Notes under the pieces: model-generated
Seen by the model: only the letters and a program-made list of their open reading frames with translations
Database searches by the model: none
Told to the model about the DNA's origin: nothing
Position numbers and translations under genes: made by a program
Assembly (NCBI RefSeq): GCF_014268805.2
Contig: NZ_JABWRF020000001.1
Span: 1 to 64,000 of the forward strand
Length of the DNA stretch: 64,000 bases
Direction: 5' to 3'
DNA from: Pseudomonas farsensis
Lineage (GTDB): Bacteria > Pseudomonadota > Gammaproteobacteria > Pseudomonadales > Pseudomonadaceae
Shown here: piece by piece, positions 1 through 8,508 of the stretch
Position numbering within the stretch: the first letter of the stretch is position 1
Layout: each line of letters begins with the position of its first letter

Positions 1-8
1 GCCTGCGT

Positions 9-34
9 GGCTGGCGCCAGCCTGCGATGAGGCC
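9..34 (+). repeat. REP-type repeat, family A (single arm)
   Basis: About 26 bases of the family A repeat, ending in GCCTGCGATGAGGCC. The same unit recurs near 11666-11771, 57018-57050, 57306-57337 and 60090-60195. It abuts the 3' end of the small exported-protein gene. The opposite arm, if present, is outside the window. Confidence 0.7.
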
Positions 35-40
35 CTCGGG

Positions 41-271
41 TCAACCGAACGGCCGCAGGCCTTGCCGCATGCCGAAGAGGAACAACAGCAGGTCGTGGTC
101 AGGTTCGGACCGGACCTGCTCGACCTTGGCCAACCGGGGCATCGCGCATTCACCGGTGATGTCGGCCTTGCTGAACACCGTAAGCCCAGGCTGTTCCCAG
201 GCAGCAAAGGCTACCGTCGTGACGGCCAGCGCCCCGACCAGAAACAAACCTCGAGCGATTTCTAGTTTCAT
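41..271 (-). CDS. small exported hypothetical protein (76 aa)
   Basis: A 76-residue protein with a typical Sec signal peptide: a short charged start (MKLEIAR), a hydrophobic stretch to about residue 20 and an AFA cleavage motif near residues 21-23. The mature part is only about 50 residues, with no domain I recognise; it contains one Cys and ends LFGMRQGLRPFG. The start is the ATG at 271, which overlaps the stop of the upstream kinase gene as ATGA, so it is translationally coupled to it. A longer reading from 334 would run into the kinase gene and lose the signal peptide. It is probably the last gene of the methyltransferase-kinase unit downstream of colRS; its role in the envelope is inferred from position only. 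Confidence 0.7.
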   Translation of the reverse strand: MKLEIARGLFLVGALAVTTVAFAAWEQPGLTVFSKADITGECAMPRLAKVEQVRSEPDHDLLLFLFGMRQGLRPFG

Positions 272-972
272 TGCTCTAACCCTTTGACCGCGCTGCCAAA
301 CGCCATCTGGTAAAAGTAGAGCAAGGTCTGCCACTGCGCGTCGTCGAACGACGAATGGCGGCGCAATTGGCGCAAGTCGTTATAGGCCGCCCGCTGGCAA
401 CTGATGCGCCGACGGCACTTCTCAAGGTCCAACAACGCCACTTCGACCTGAGCCTGCTCACCTTCGCCGATCACCTTGACGAACACATGCTTGCCATACA
501 GGCAGCCATGCTGCCAGTGGCCCAGGTGCATGCGCGCAAGGTTCTCGGCCAGGTCCTTGAGCATGCGCTCATGCACGAGCTGCGGGTAGCGTTCGCGCGC
601 GCCTTCGGCAAACCAGGTGTCAAGGTCGACAAAGCCGTCGAGCGCCTCACTGACCAGCAAGGCATACCACTGGTGGTCGGCATCGTCGCGCTCGGCGCCC
701 GCAAAAACGATACGCGGCACCCGCACGCCGAGCTGCTCGAAGCTTTGCAGGGCATCCAGTTCACGCAGCACAGTGGGGCGGCCAAAGGGGTGCAAAAAGC
801 TGCGGTAGATATGCCCGACCTGGCGCTTGGCATACAGCACCTGGCCCGTGACGTCGCACAGGCGCTGCACACCGCTTTCGCCACCACGGCGCTGGTTGGG
901 TTCTTCTACCCATTCACCCTGCTGTTGCCAGTAATACTCGAACTGCTTTGATCGACTCTGGGCCGCGGCCAT
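268..972 (-). CDS. wapQ: LPS kinase, InaA/WapQ family
   Basis: A 234-residue protein of the InaA/WaaP (Kdo/heptose) kinase-like family, expected to phosphorylate the lipopolysaccharide core on the cytoplasmic face of the inner membrane. Visible protein-kinase-like features are a Lys in LYAKR near 49, a Glu in RELDAL near 71, the catalytic-loop-like HWQHGCLYGKH at 152-162 and the metal-binding-like LLDLEK at 180-185. It starts six bases after the methyltransferase stop and overlaps the small exported gene by ATGA, so the three form one unit. In P. putida the pair downstream of colS is described as orf222-wapQ; the symbol rests on that context. A ColR-like box lies upstream of the unit near 1725-1740. 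Confidence 0.8.
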   Translation of the reverse strand: MAAAQSRSKQFEYYWQQQGEWVEEPNQRRGGESGVQRLCDVTGQVLYAKRQVGHIYRSFLHPFGRPTVLRELDALQSFEQLGVRVPRIVFAGAERDDADHQWYALLVSEALDGFVDLDTWFAEGARERYPQLVHERMLKDLAENLARMHLGHWQHGCLYGKHVFVKVIGEGEQAQVEVALLDLEKCRRRISCQRAAYNDLRQLRRHSSFDDAQWQTLLYFYQMAFGSAVKGLEQ

Positions 973-978
973 CGGTTT

Positions 979-1659
979 CTACCCCTTGCGTAATACATAG
1001 ACTCGCCACATGGCATAGAACGGCAGGAAGTCCAGGCGTTCCTGAATTCTGAAACCGGCTGACACAAATTCTTGCTCTACTGTGTCGGCGGGTAACACGA
1101 AACGGTTCTGGTAACTGCCTGGCTCTTGTTTGGTGCTGCGCCGGGCCTCCAGCTTGCGCCGGCGCCACGCCTTGAAATTACCATCGACCCACAGCGAAAC
1201 GATCACGCTATCACGGCTAACACGCTGAAACTCCGAGAGAATCTTCATGCGATGCGCAGCGTCGCCAATATGGTGGAACAAGCGCATGCAGAAAATGCTG
1301 TCCACGGCATTGTCGGGCAGGTCGATGGCGAAGGCAGATGTTTGCAAGGGGCGTACCCGTGCGACCACCTCTGGCGGTTGTGCCGCACAGGCTGTCTCGA
1401 TCATCGCGGCCGAGTTGTCGGCGCCAATAATCACACGGTTGGGCTTCTCGGCCAGCATGGGCCAGAAACGCCCGGCGCCGGACGGCAGGTCCAGCACCAG
1501 ACCTGGCTCGCCGGCCAGGGCCAGGGCGCGCCGGGCCAGTTGCAAGTCGCGTTGGTGGGACAGGCGGCGGGCCAGGCCATCCTGGTGTTTGATGAAATAG
1601 TCGCGGGCGTGGGCCTGGTCGTACTTTTCCGAAAACGCGAGTTTGATGGGGCTACGCAT
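979..1659 (-). CDS. class I SAM-dependent methyltransferase (orf222-like)
   Basis: A 226-residue Rossmann-fold methyltransferase. SAM-binding motif I is VLDLPSGAGRF near residues 55-65, motif II is IIGADNS near 77-83, and there is a later FCMRLFHHIGD segment typical of class I enzymes. The substrate is unknown. I chose the ATG at 1659 because AGGAG lies six bases upstream; an earlier ATG at 1665 touches that ribosome site and the frame stays open to 1686. It is the first gene of the methyltransferase-kinase-small protein unit, corresponding by position to orf222 of P. putida, a reported ColR target. A small envelope or LPS-precursor substrate is an inference from the neighbouring LPS kinase. 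Confidence 0.8.
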   Translation of the reverse strand: MRSPIKLAFSEKYDQAHARDYFIKHQDGLARRLSHQRDLQLARRALALAGEPGLVLDLPSGAGRFWPMLAEKPNRVIIGADNSAAMIETACAAQPPEVVARVRPLQTSAFAIDLPDNAVDSIFCMRLFHHIGDAAHRMKILSEFQRVSRDSVIVSLWVDGNFKAWRRRKLEARRSTKQEPGSYQNRFVLPADTVEQEFVSAGFRIQERLDFLPFYAMWRVYVLRKG

Positions 1660-1724
1660 GGGCATCTCCTGAATCCAATGCGCCAACCTTAAGCACCCAA
1701 GCGTTGGAAACTGGTCATGCCGAT

Positions 1725-1740
1725 GTGAAAAATCCGTCAG
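1725..1740 (-). promoter_or_regulatory. putative ColR binding site upstream of methyltransferase-wapQ
   Basis: Read on the minus strand this is CTGACGGATTTTTCAC, 15 of 16 bases identical to the site at 3872-3887 ahead of the PAP2 gene. It lies about 65 bases upstream of the methyltransferase start. Reported ColR sites, as I recall them, end in TTTTTCAC, and the orf222-wapQ operon is a known ColR target. Binding is inferred. Confidence 0.6.
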
Positions 1741-1760
1741 CCATTCAGATGAATGGTTGA

Positions 1761-1789
1761 AGCCTGGGGCTGCTGTGCAGCCCCAGGCT
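1761..1789 (-). terminator. hairpin at the end of colS
   Basis: A perfect 13-base-pair stem (AGCCTGGGGCTGC and its complement) with a three-base loop starts at the colS stop codon. There is no U-run after it, so termination may be partial. It separates colRS from the wapQ unit, which seems to have its own ColR-type promoter. Confidence 0.5.
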
Positions 1790-3105
1790 TACTGGAGCTC
1801 ACGATCATCGCTGTCGTCGAGCACCAGGCTGCCTTGGCTAAGGTCGACCTGGAACCGGCAGCCATGGGGCAAGGTGGTGGTCAGGGTCACTCGCCAGCCC
1901 TGGTCATCACAGATGCGCTGCACCAGCGACAGCCCAAGCCCCAGGCCCTCGCCACGGCGCTCGTCACCGCGCACGAACGGCCGGAACATCGCCTCGCGCT
2001 GCTCCTCGGGGATGCCCACGCCACTGTCCTCGACGCTGAAGCCATTGCTTTGCAGGCTCAGGCGGATATAGCCGCTGTCGGTGTAATGCGCGGCATTGCG
2101 CAGCAAGTTGCCCATCACCGACTGCAAGAACGTGGCGTTGTACAACACCGAACTGGCACTGACGCGCCCGTCGTAATGCAGCGCCAGGCCCTTCTGCTCG
2201 ATGGTGTCGCGCCATACGCCGATCAGGTCGTCAGCCACTTCGCGCAGCGTCGCCTGCGAAGCCACCGCCCCCTGGTCGCGCTGGGCGCGGGCAAGCATCA
2301 GGAAGGTCTTGACCAGCTCGCGCATTTCTTCGGTAGCACGCGCGATGCGCTCCACCTGGTTGCGTGAACGGGTGTCGAGGGTGGGGTTCTCGATCAGCAA
2401 CTCGCACGAGGTGGCCAGCACCATCAGTGGCGTGCGCAGCTCGTGGCTGACGTCGCTGGTAAACAGCCGCTCACGGTTCAGGGCATCACGCAGGCGGCCG
2501 AGGGTGTCGTCGAAGGCAACCGCCAGCTGGCCCACTTCGTCGGCTGCGTAGTCGGGCGCCAACGGCGGCGCCAGGCCAAGCAACTGGTCGCGATGGCGCA
2601 CTTGGCGCGCCAGGCGAATCACCGGTGCCATCACCCGCCGCGCCAACAACCAACCGAGCAAGGTCGCCAGGGCCAGGCTGAGGACGAAGCCCACCACCAC
2701 CACTGCAAACAGCAGCCGTTCGCGCTCCTCGAAGTCGCTCTGGTCTTGCAGCAGCACGTAGCGACGCCCGTCGACCACCTCGACCATGGCGTGGTACGAG
2801 AGCTGGTCGCGGAATACTTCATGGAAGCCTGCGTCGAGGTGGCGCAGGTCCTTGGGCAGCTCGAACTCGTCACGCCCGCCGCTGAAGTAGAACAGTTGGT
2901 CCGGGCGCGGGCGGTGGCTCCAGTCGCTGACGCTGTCCATGCGCAGCAGGCGCTGCAGGTCGCCGCCCAGCACCGACGAGATAAGACGCTCTTCGACAAG
3001 GTGTACGGTTGCGACAATGCCAAAGGCGAAGGCCCCGGCCACCAGCGCGCTCATCAACGCAAAGGCGATGATGATGCGCTGGGCAAGGCTCTGCTTAAAC
3101 TCCAT
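1789..3105 (-). CDS. colS: sensor histidine kinase ColS
   Basis: A 438-residue inner-membrane sensor kinase. The order is TM1 (about 10-32), a periplasmic domain (33-131), TM2 (132-155), HAMP, the phospho-acceptor helix DVSHELRTPL with His221, and a HATPase domain containing NLLRNA, DSGVGIP and GLGLGLSLV. With the start at MEFKQ (3105) the periplasmic residues reported to sense zinc and iron in ColS fall at the published numbers: His35, Glu38, His95, Glu96, His105 and the ExxE motif at 126-129. This fixes both the identity and the start. It overlaps the end of colR by 11 bases. ColS phosphorylates ColR, and the pair supports membrane integrity and tolerance to zinc, iron and phenol in P. putida. 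Confidence 0.93.
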   Translation of the reverse strand: MEFKQSLAQRIIIAFALMSALVAGAFAFGIVATVHLVEERLISSVLGGDLQRLLRMDSVSDWSHRPRPDQLFYFSGGRDEFELPKDLRHLDAGFHEVFRDQLSYHAMVEVVDGRRYVLLQDQSDFEERERLLFAVVVVGFVLSLALATLLGWLLARRVMAPVIRLARQVRHRDQLLGLAPPLAPDYAADEVGQLAVAFDDTLGRLRDALNRERLFTSDVSHELRTPLMVLATSCELLIENPTLDTRSRNQVERIARATEEMRELVKTFLMLARAQRDQGAVASQATLREVADDLIGVWRDTIEQKGLALHYDGRVSASSVLYNATFLQSVMGNLLRNAAHYTDSGYIRLSLQSNGFSVEDSGVGIPEEQREAMFRPFVRGDERRGEGLGLGLSLVQRICDDQGWRVTLTTTLPHGCRFQVDLSQGSLVLDDSDDRELQ

Positions 3106-3778
3106 CGCGGCCCTCGGCGAGGCGATAGCCGACGCCATGGACGGTATGCAGCAGGGGCTTTTCGAACGGTTTGTCGATCACTTGGCGCAACTGGTGCACA
3201 TGGCTGCGCAGGCTGTCGCTGTCAGGGCAGTCATCACCCCACAACGCCTCTTCGAGCACCTCGCGGCGCAGCACGTGGGGGCTTTTCTGCATCAATACGG
3301 CGAGCAGCTTGAGGCCGACCGGGTTGAGCTTGAGCAGCTTGCCCTGGCGGGTCACTTCGAGGGTGTCGAGGTCGTAGTCAAGGTCGGCAACCTGCAGCGT
3401 ACGCCGCCCGCCGCCCTGGGCACGGCGCAATACTGCTTCGATGCGCGCGGCAAGTTCGGACAGCGCAAAGGGTTTGAGCAGGTAATCGTCAGCGCCGGAA
3501 CGGAAGCCCTGCAAGCGGTCGTCCAACTGGTCGCGGGCGGTGAGCATGATCACCGGGGTGTCGCGGCGGGCGTCTTCACGCAGGCGTTTGCACAGCGTAT
3601 AGCCGTCGATTCCGGGCAGCATGATGTCGAGCACGATCAGGTCGTAGTGTTCGGTGGCGGCCAGGTGCAAGCCCGACAGGCCATCCTGGGCGCAATCAAC
3701 GGTGTAGCCTTTCATGCCGAGGTAGTCGGCAAGGTTGGCGAGAATATCGCGGTTGTCTTCAACCAAAAGAATGCGCAT
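3095..3778 (-). CDS. colR: response regulator ColR (OmpR family)
   Basis: A 227-residue OmpR/PhoB-type regulator. The receiver domain (about 1-115) has the acidic pair Glu7-Asp8, phospho-acceptor Asp51 in VLDIMLPG, a Thr in MLTARD and Lys in the DYLLKPF loop. The C-terminal winged helix (about 125-225) ends with the recognition and wing segment RSHVHQLRQVIDKPF...VHGVGYRL. The start at 3778 has AGGAG seven bases upstream. It overlaps colS and is divergent from the PAP2 phosphatase gene, with a ColR-like box in the shared intergenic region. It activates or represses envelope genes, including, by its known regulon, the methyltransferase-wapQ unit downstream. Confidence 0.93.
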   Translation of the reverse strand: MRILLVEDNRDILANLADYLGMKGYTVDCAQDGLSGLHLAATEHYDLIVLDIMLPGIDGYTLCKRLREDARRDTPVIMLTARDQLDDRLQGFRSGADDYLLKPFALSELAARIEAVLRRAQGGGRRTLQVADLDYDLDTLEVTRQGKLLKLNPVGLKLLAVLMQKSPHVLRREVLEEALWGDDCPDSDSLRSHVHQLRQVIDKPFEKPLLHTVHGVGYRLAEGRDGV

Positions 3779-3871
3779 CGGGGTCTCCTGTGCGGCACTT
3801 CGCAGGGCGCGGCAGGCGCAGCTTAAGGCCAATGCCGGGGCTGTGCCAGCCCTGGATGGATATCTGCGAAG

Positions 3872-3887
3872 TTGACGGATTTTTCAC
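3872..3887 (+). promoter_or_regulatory. putative ColR binding site upstream of the PAP2 gene
   Basis: TTGACGGATTTTTCAC lies about 71 bases before the PAP2 start and in the divergent colR region. It differs at one base from the site at 1725-1740 read on the other strand. The same sequence at nearly the same distance ahead of two different units supports a regulator site; ColR is the obvious candidate. Confidence 0.6.
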
Positions 3888-3958
3888 TGATCCTTCACGC
3901 ACACAGAATAGCGGCCGGCTGACAATGCACGCCCTTTTTTATGCTTTCTGGAGCCGCC

Positions 3959-4699
3959 ATGGCGCAAACCCTCCGCCCTCGCCCACTGAACCTGTGGCTG
4001 TATCTGGGCATCCCTCTGGCCACTGTGGTGGCGTTGTTGCTGCTTGAGATGACCTCGCTGGACATGAATGTGGCCGACTTGTTCTTCGACCAGAGCGCCG
4101 GCCAGTTCATTGGCCGGCACAGCTATGTGCTGGAGAACATTCTGCATGATCGGGTCAAACAGGGCGTGATCCTGTTCGGCCTGCTGTCGATCGTCGGGTT
4201 TGCCGCAAGCTTCGTGTTCAAAGGCCTGTATGGCTGGCGTCGGGAGCTGGGCTACCTGGTGTTGGCACTGGGCCTGTCCACCGCGTTCGTCACCCCCCTC
4301 AAGCAACTGACCCAAGTACAGTGCCCGTGGAGCCTGACCGAATTTGGCGGCAAGGAAACCTACAGCAAGCTGCTCGACGTGCGCCCGGCTACCGACAAAC
4401 CTGGCCTGTGCTGGCCCGGCGGGCATGCTGCAACCGGTTTCTGCCTGTTCGCGCTGTTCTTCGTGCTGCGTGATCGCAAGCCCCGCGCTGCCCGTGCGGC
4501 ACTGGTGCTGGCGTTCGCCGCAGGCTCGCTGCTGTCGCTGGGGCGCATGATGCAAGGGGCGCATTTTCTGTCGCACAACATCTGGACAGCCGTGTTCTGC
4601 TGGACGATCGCACTGAGCTGCTATTACCTGGTGCTGTATCGCCCGGCCATGGCGCACGCCCCCGGCAGAACAGGCGCCGGCCTTGCCCAAAGCCGCTGA
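3959..4699 (+). CDS. PAP2-superfamily membrane phosphatase
   Basis: A 246-residue polytopic membrane protein with about five to six hydrophobic segments. It carries a variant acid-phosphatase signature: TPLKQLTQVQCPW (Lys-x6-Cys-Pro, not Arg-Pro), CWPGGHAATGF (PGGH for PSGH) and GRMMQGAHFLSHN (the usual Arg and His present, with His where the last Asp is expected). This pattern is typical of the membrane PAP2 subgroup acting on lipid-linked or LPS phosphates. The start at 3959 has TGGAG at good spacing; an in-frame ATG at 3941 lacks one. It is divergent from colR with a ColR-like box between, and a homologue beside colR is, from memory, a ColR target in P. putida. The substrate is unknown. 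Confidence 0.82.
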   Translation: MAQTLRPRPLNLWLYLGIPLATVVALLLLEMTSLDMNVADLFFDQSAGQFIGRHSYVLENILHDRVKQGVILFGLLSIVGFAASFVFKGLYGWRRELGYLVLALGLSTAFVTPLKQLTQVQCPWSLTEFGGKETYSKLLDVRPATDKPGLCWPGGHAATGFCLFALFFVLRDRKPRAARAALVLAFAAGSLLSLGRMMQGAHFLSHNIWTAVFCWTIALSCYYLVLYRPAMAHAPGRTGAGLAQSR

Positions 4700-4710
4700 A
4701 CAAAGACCAA

Positions 4711-4744
4711 TAAAAAAAGCCCCGCACTAGGCGGGGCTCTTTGT
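4711..4744. terminator. terminator between PAP2 gene and groEL
   Basis: Stem AGCCCCGC (4718-4725) pairs with GCGGGGCT (4731-4738) around a five-base loop. On the minus strand seven U follow, a strong groEL terminator. On the plus strand CTCTTTGTT follows, a weaker one for the phosphatase gene. Confidence 0.85.
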
Positions 4745-4766
4745 TACAGCTGGGGGTAAGGCTGGC

Positions 4767-6413
<1,647 letters not shown>

Positions 6414-6455
6414 TTAATCCTTGGAATTCTTTGGAGTAACGGGAAGTCGGGGAAA

Positions 6456-6749
6456 TCAGCCTTCAACAACGGCGAGGATTTCGTTTTCGGCCATGACCAG
6501 CAGGTCTTCGCCATCGACTTTCACGGTGTTGCTGCCCGAGTAAGGGCCAAAGACCACTTTGTCACCGACTTTAACGGCCAGCGCACGGACTTCGCCGTTG
6601 TCCAGGATGCGACCGGTGCCGACGGCGACGACTTCACCGCGGTTTGGCTTTTCAGCGGCCGAACCTGGCAGAACGATACCGCCAGCGGTTTTCGATTCTT
6701 CTTCGCTGCGACGGATAACGACGCGGTCATGCAGAGGACGAAGCTTCAT
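6456..6749 (-). CDS. groES: co-chaperonin GroES (Hsp10)
   Basis: A 97-residue co-chaperonin with the start [14 protein letters not shown], the mobile loop [17 protein letters not shown] (about 19-35) that docks on GroEL, and the dome-sealing PYSGSN region. The start at 6749 follows GGGAGAG. It lies upstream of groEL in the usual two-gene operon. About 120 bases of leader separate it from a sigma-32-like promoter; the leader contains an 18-base perfect palindrome near 6782-6799. Confidence 0.98.
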   Translation of the reverse strand: MKLRPLHDRVVIRRSEEESKTAGGIVLPGSAAEKPNRGEVVAVGTGRILDNGEVRALAVKVGDKVVFGPYSGSNTVKVDGEDLLVMAENEILAVVEG

Positions 6750-6781
6750 TGTCGATCTCTCCCAAATAGTGGTTTTCATCG

Positions 6782-6799
6782 GCCGGTGTCGACACCGGC
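6782..6799 (-). other. 18-base palindrome in the groES leader
   Basis: GCCGGTGTCGACACCGGC is a perfect inverted repeat about 33 bases upstream of the groES start. In the transcript it could form a hairpin, and as DNA it could be a protein site. The role is unknown. Confidence 0.5.
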
Positions 6800-6896
6800 G
6801 GGTTAATGCAGTCCGGCGTTGCCGGGGTGGCCCGCTTGCGGCGAACCACCTGTGTAATGACTGGTGAAAACACCAGAAACCTTGCGGTGACCACAT

Positions 6897-6924
6897 ACAT
6901 GAGGCCGCCGCTTCCGATTACAAG
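6897..6924 (-). promoter_or_regulatory. sigma-32-type promoter of groES-groEL
   Basis: On the minus strand the -35-like CTTGTAA is separated by 13 bases from CCTCATGT. The heat-shock consensus is CTTGAAA and CCCCATNT with similar spacing. It lies about 150 bases upstream of groES, with no gene between. Confidence 0.72.
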
Positions 6925-6970
6925 GTTTGCTACAGAAAATTTTTTTAGCACACAGAACGGCGCGCAGCGT

Positions 6971-7432
6971 TTACTTGTCGCGGCGCTCGTACTCGCCTTC
7001 GATCACATTGGGGCGCTGACCCGAGTCACGCGGCTGGGCCTGGAACGGGTCGTCCTGGAACGCACGCTGGCGCATGGCCTGTTCTTCGGCGCGGCGGCGC
7101 AGCCGGTTGGCAACCAGTTTGCGGGTGAACGGCAGCAGGCACAGCAGGCCCAGCACGTCGCTGATGAAGCCGGGTATAAGCAGCAGGCCGCCACCGACCG
7201 CCAGCATCAGGCCCTGGAACATTTCTTCGGCAGGCAACTCGCCGCGCTGCAGGCTCTCGCGGGCACGCAGGGCCGTGGCAAACCCGGCCACGCGCATGAC
7301 CAGCACGCCAAGTGCGGAGCCGGCGATGATCAACAGCAGCGCCGGGAAGAAGCCGATGGCCGAGCTGACCCGCACAAAGACGAACAGCTCAAGCACTGGA
7401 AAAATCAGTAACAGCAGTAGAAAAGCACGCAT
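6971..7432 (-). CDS. fxsA: FxsA family membrane protein
   Basis: A 153-residue small inner-membrane protein with an N-terminal FPVLELFVFVRV helix, a second hydrophobic segment around 25-50 and the conserved MLAVGGGLLLIPGFISDVLGLLCLLP near 76-102, followed by a charged C-terminal tail. E. coli FxsA (suppressor of F exclusion of phage T7) has the same architecture; its molecular role is unclear. The ATG at 7432 is chosen because AGGA sits seven bases upstream; a TTG just before it is possible. It lies upstream of groES on the same strand, separated by the heat-shock promoter region, so independent transcription of groES is likely. Confidence 0.88.
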   Translation of the reverse strand: MRAFLLLLLIFPVLELFVFVRVSSAIGFFPALLLIIAGSALGVLVMRVAGFATALRARESLQRGELPAEEMFQGLMLAVGGGLLLIPGFISDVLGLLCLLPFTRKLVANRLRRRAEEQAMRQRAFQDDPFQAQPRDSGQRPNVIEGEYERRDK

Positions 7433-7498
7433 CAAGGGTTCCTCGACGGAAGATAACCTTCCTGTAAGACCATCACATGGATGCGTGTTCGCGCTTTT

Positions 7499-8230
7499 TC
7501 AACCCTCACCCACCTGAGCGGCCGGCCACTGCTGCGCGCGGGCAAGCAGCACAAGGGCTTCGCGCACTTGTGTCGGCGTATTGCAGGGTTCGGGGAAGGC
7601 TAGCCAGTGAATACCTTGGCCGATACGCAGGTGCATGCCCTCGCTGTCGATACCCACCAGCTGTGCGGGGGCGCTGCGCGGCAGCCCGGCAAGCTCGACG
7701 TAGTGGGCGATAGCGTTGGCGTGATCGCTGTTCATGTGCTCGATCATGCTGGCTTCGGACGCCCCGGCGAACGGGTTGGCCAGGGTCACCTGATCGAGCC
7801 AGTGGATGGCGCCGAAGCCGCCAATATAGCGGTGGCGCACAGGCTGCAATACCCAGAAATCGAAATCGTGGGCCTTGTGGTAGTTGGCGGACTCCGGGAA
7901 AAAGCGGTAGTAGCGTGCAGCAGCAGCGTCTATTGCCTCAGGTTCGGCGAGCTTGTGCGCTTGGGCCATCAACGTCAGGCGCCCGACAGCTTGCACGTCG
8001 TCGGCGTCGCGTTCACCCACCAGTAGCGAGCACTTCGGGTCTTTGAGCAGGTTGTGGGTGTGCTGGGCGATGCGGCTGATGAGCAGCACCGGGTGGCCGT
8101 CGGCGTCGAGGCAGTACGGCACCACCGAGCCAAACGGGTAGCCGGGCATCGACTTGGAATGGGTGGACAACACCCCGCGGTATTCCTTGAGCAGCAGTTC
8201 CCGGGCGGGGCGAAGGGCTTTGGTACTCAT
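7499..8230 (-). CDS. HugZ-like heme/flavin split-barrel protein
   Basis: A 243-residue protein with an N-terminal pyridoxamine-phosphate-oxidase-like split barrel (about 1-150, including YRGVLSTHSKSMPGYPFGSVVPY and SRIAQHTHNLLKDPKCSLLV) and a C-terminal DUF2470 domain (about 160-240, MIEHMNSDHANAIAHYVEL). This two-domain layout is that of the HugZ/HutZ heme-utilisation group and related flavoproteins. The His-rich HMNSDH segment is typical of the C-terminal domain. It stands 66 bases upstream of fxsA on the same strand, with no strong terminator between. No heme-uptake genes are nearby, so a role in heme use is only suggested by family. Confidence 0.8.
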   Translation of the reverse strand: MSTKALRPARELLLKEYRGVLSTHSKSMPGYPFGSVVPYCLDADGHPVLLISRIAQHTHNLLKDPKCSLLVGERDADDVQAVGRLTLMAQAHKLAEPEAIDAAAARYYRFFPESANYHKAHDFDFWVLQPVRHRYIGGFGAIHWLDQVTLANPFAGASEASMIEHMNSDHANAIAHYVELAGLPRSAPAQLVGIDSEGMHLRIGQGIHWLAFPEPCNTPTQVREALVLLARAQQWPAAQVGEG

Positions 8231-8325
8231 GGGGGCTAGGTTCCTGGCAATGGCACGATGGCTGACAAGATAAACAGGATCGTCAGCGGGGGCTATCTAT
8301 CCAGATGGGGCGGTGCGCAGTCTGA

Positions 8326-8438
8326 GTAGGAGCGGCCTTGTTTCGCGAAAGGGCTGCGCAGCAGCCCCGGCGATTGCGCGTGAGGCCAAGATTCTGGGGC
8401 CGCTGCGCAGCCCTTTCGCGACACAAGGCCGCTCCTAC
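8326..8438. repeat. REP-type inverted pair, family B
   Basis: Two facing arms of about 43 bases, 8326-8368 and 8396-8438. The outer part GTAGGAGCGGCCTTGT and the inner CGCGAAAGGGCTGCGCAG pair with their complements. It sits between the DUF481 gene and the HugZ-like gene. A related pair lies at 20606-20683. Confidence 0.8.
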
Positions 8439-8464
8439 ACAATCAAAAGCGATTTGCCTAAAAA

Positions 8465-8496
8465 ACCGCGCACAGTCCCAAGACTGAGGTTTTGCC
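8465..8496 (+). repeat. REP-associated spacer segment
   Basis: Begins ACCGCGCACAGTC and ends TTGCC. It closely resembles the segment inside the family A pairs at 11701-11732 and 60125-60156, although here it lies beside a family B pair. Confidence 0.55.
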
Positions 8497-8508
8497 CCGC
8501 AACCCGCC

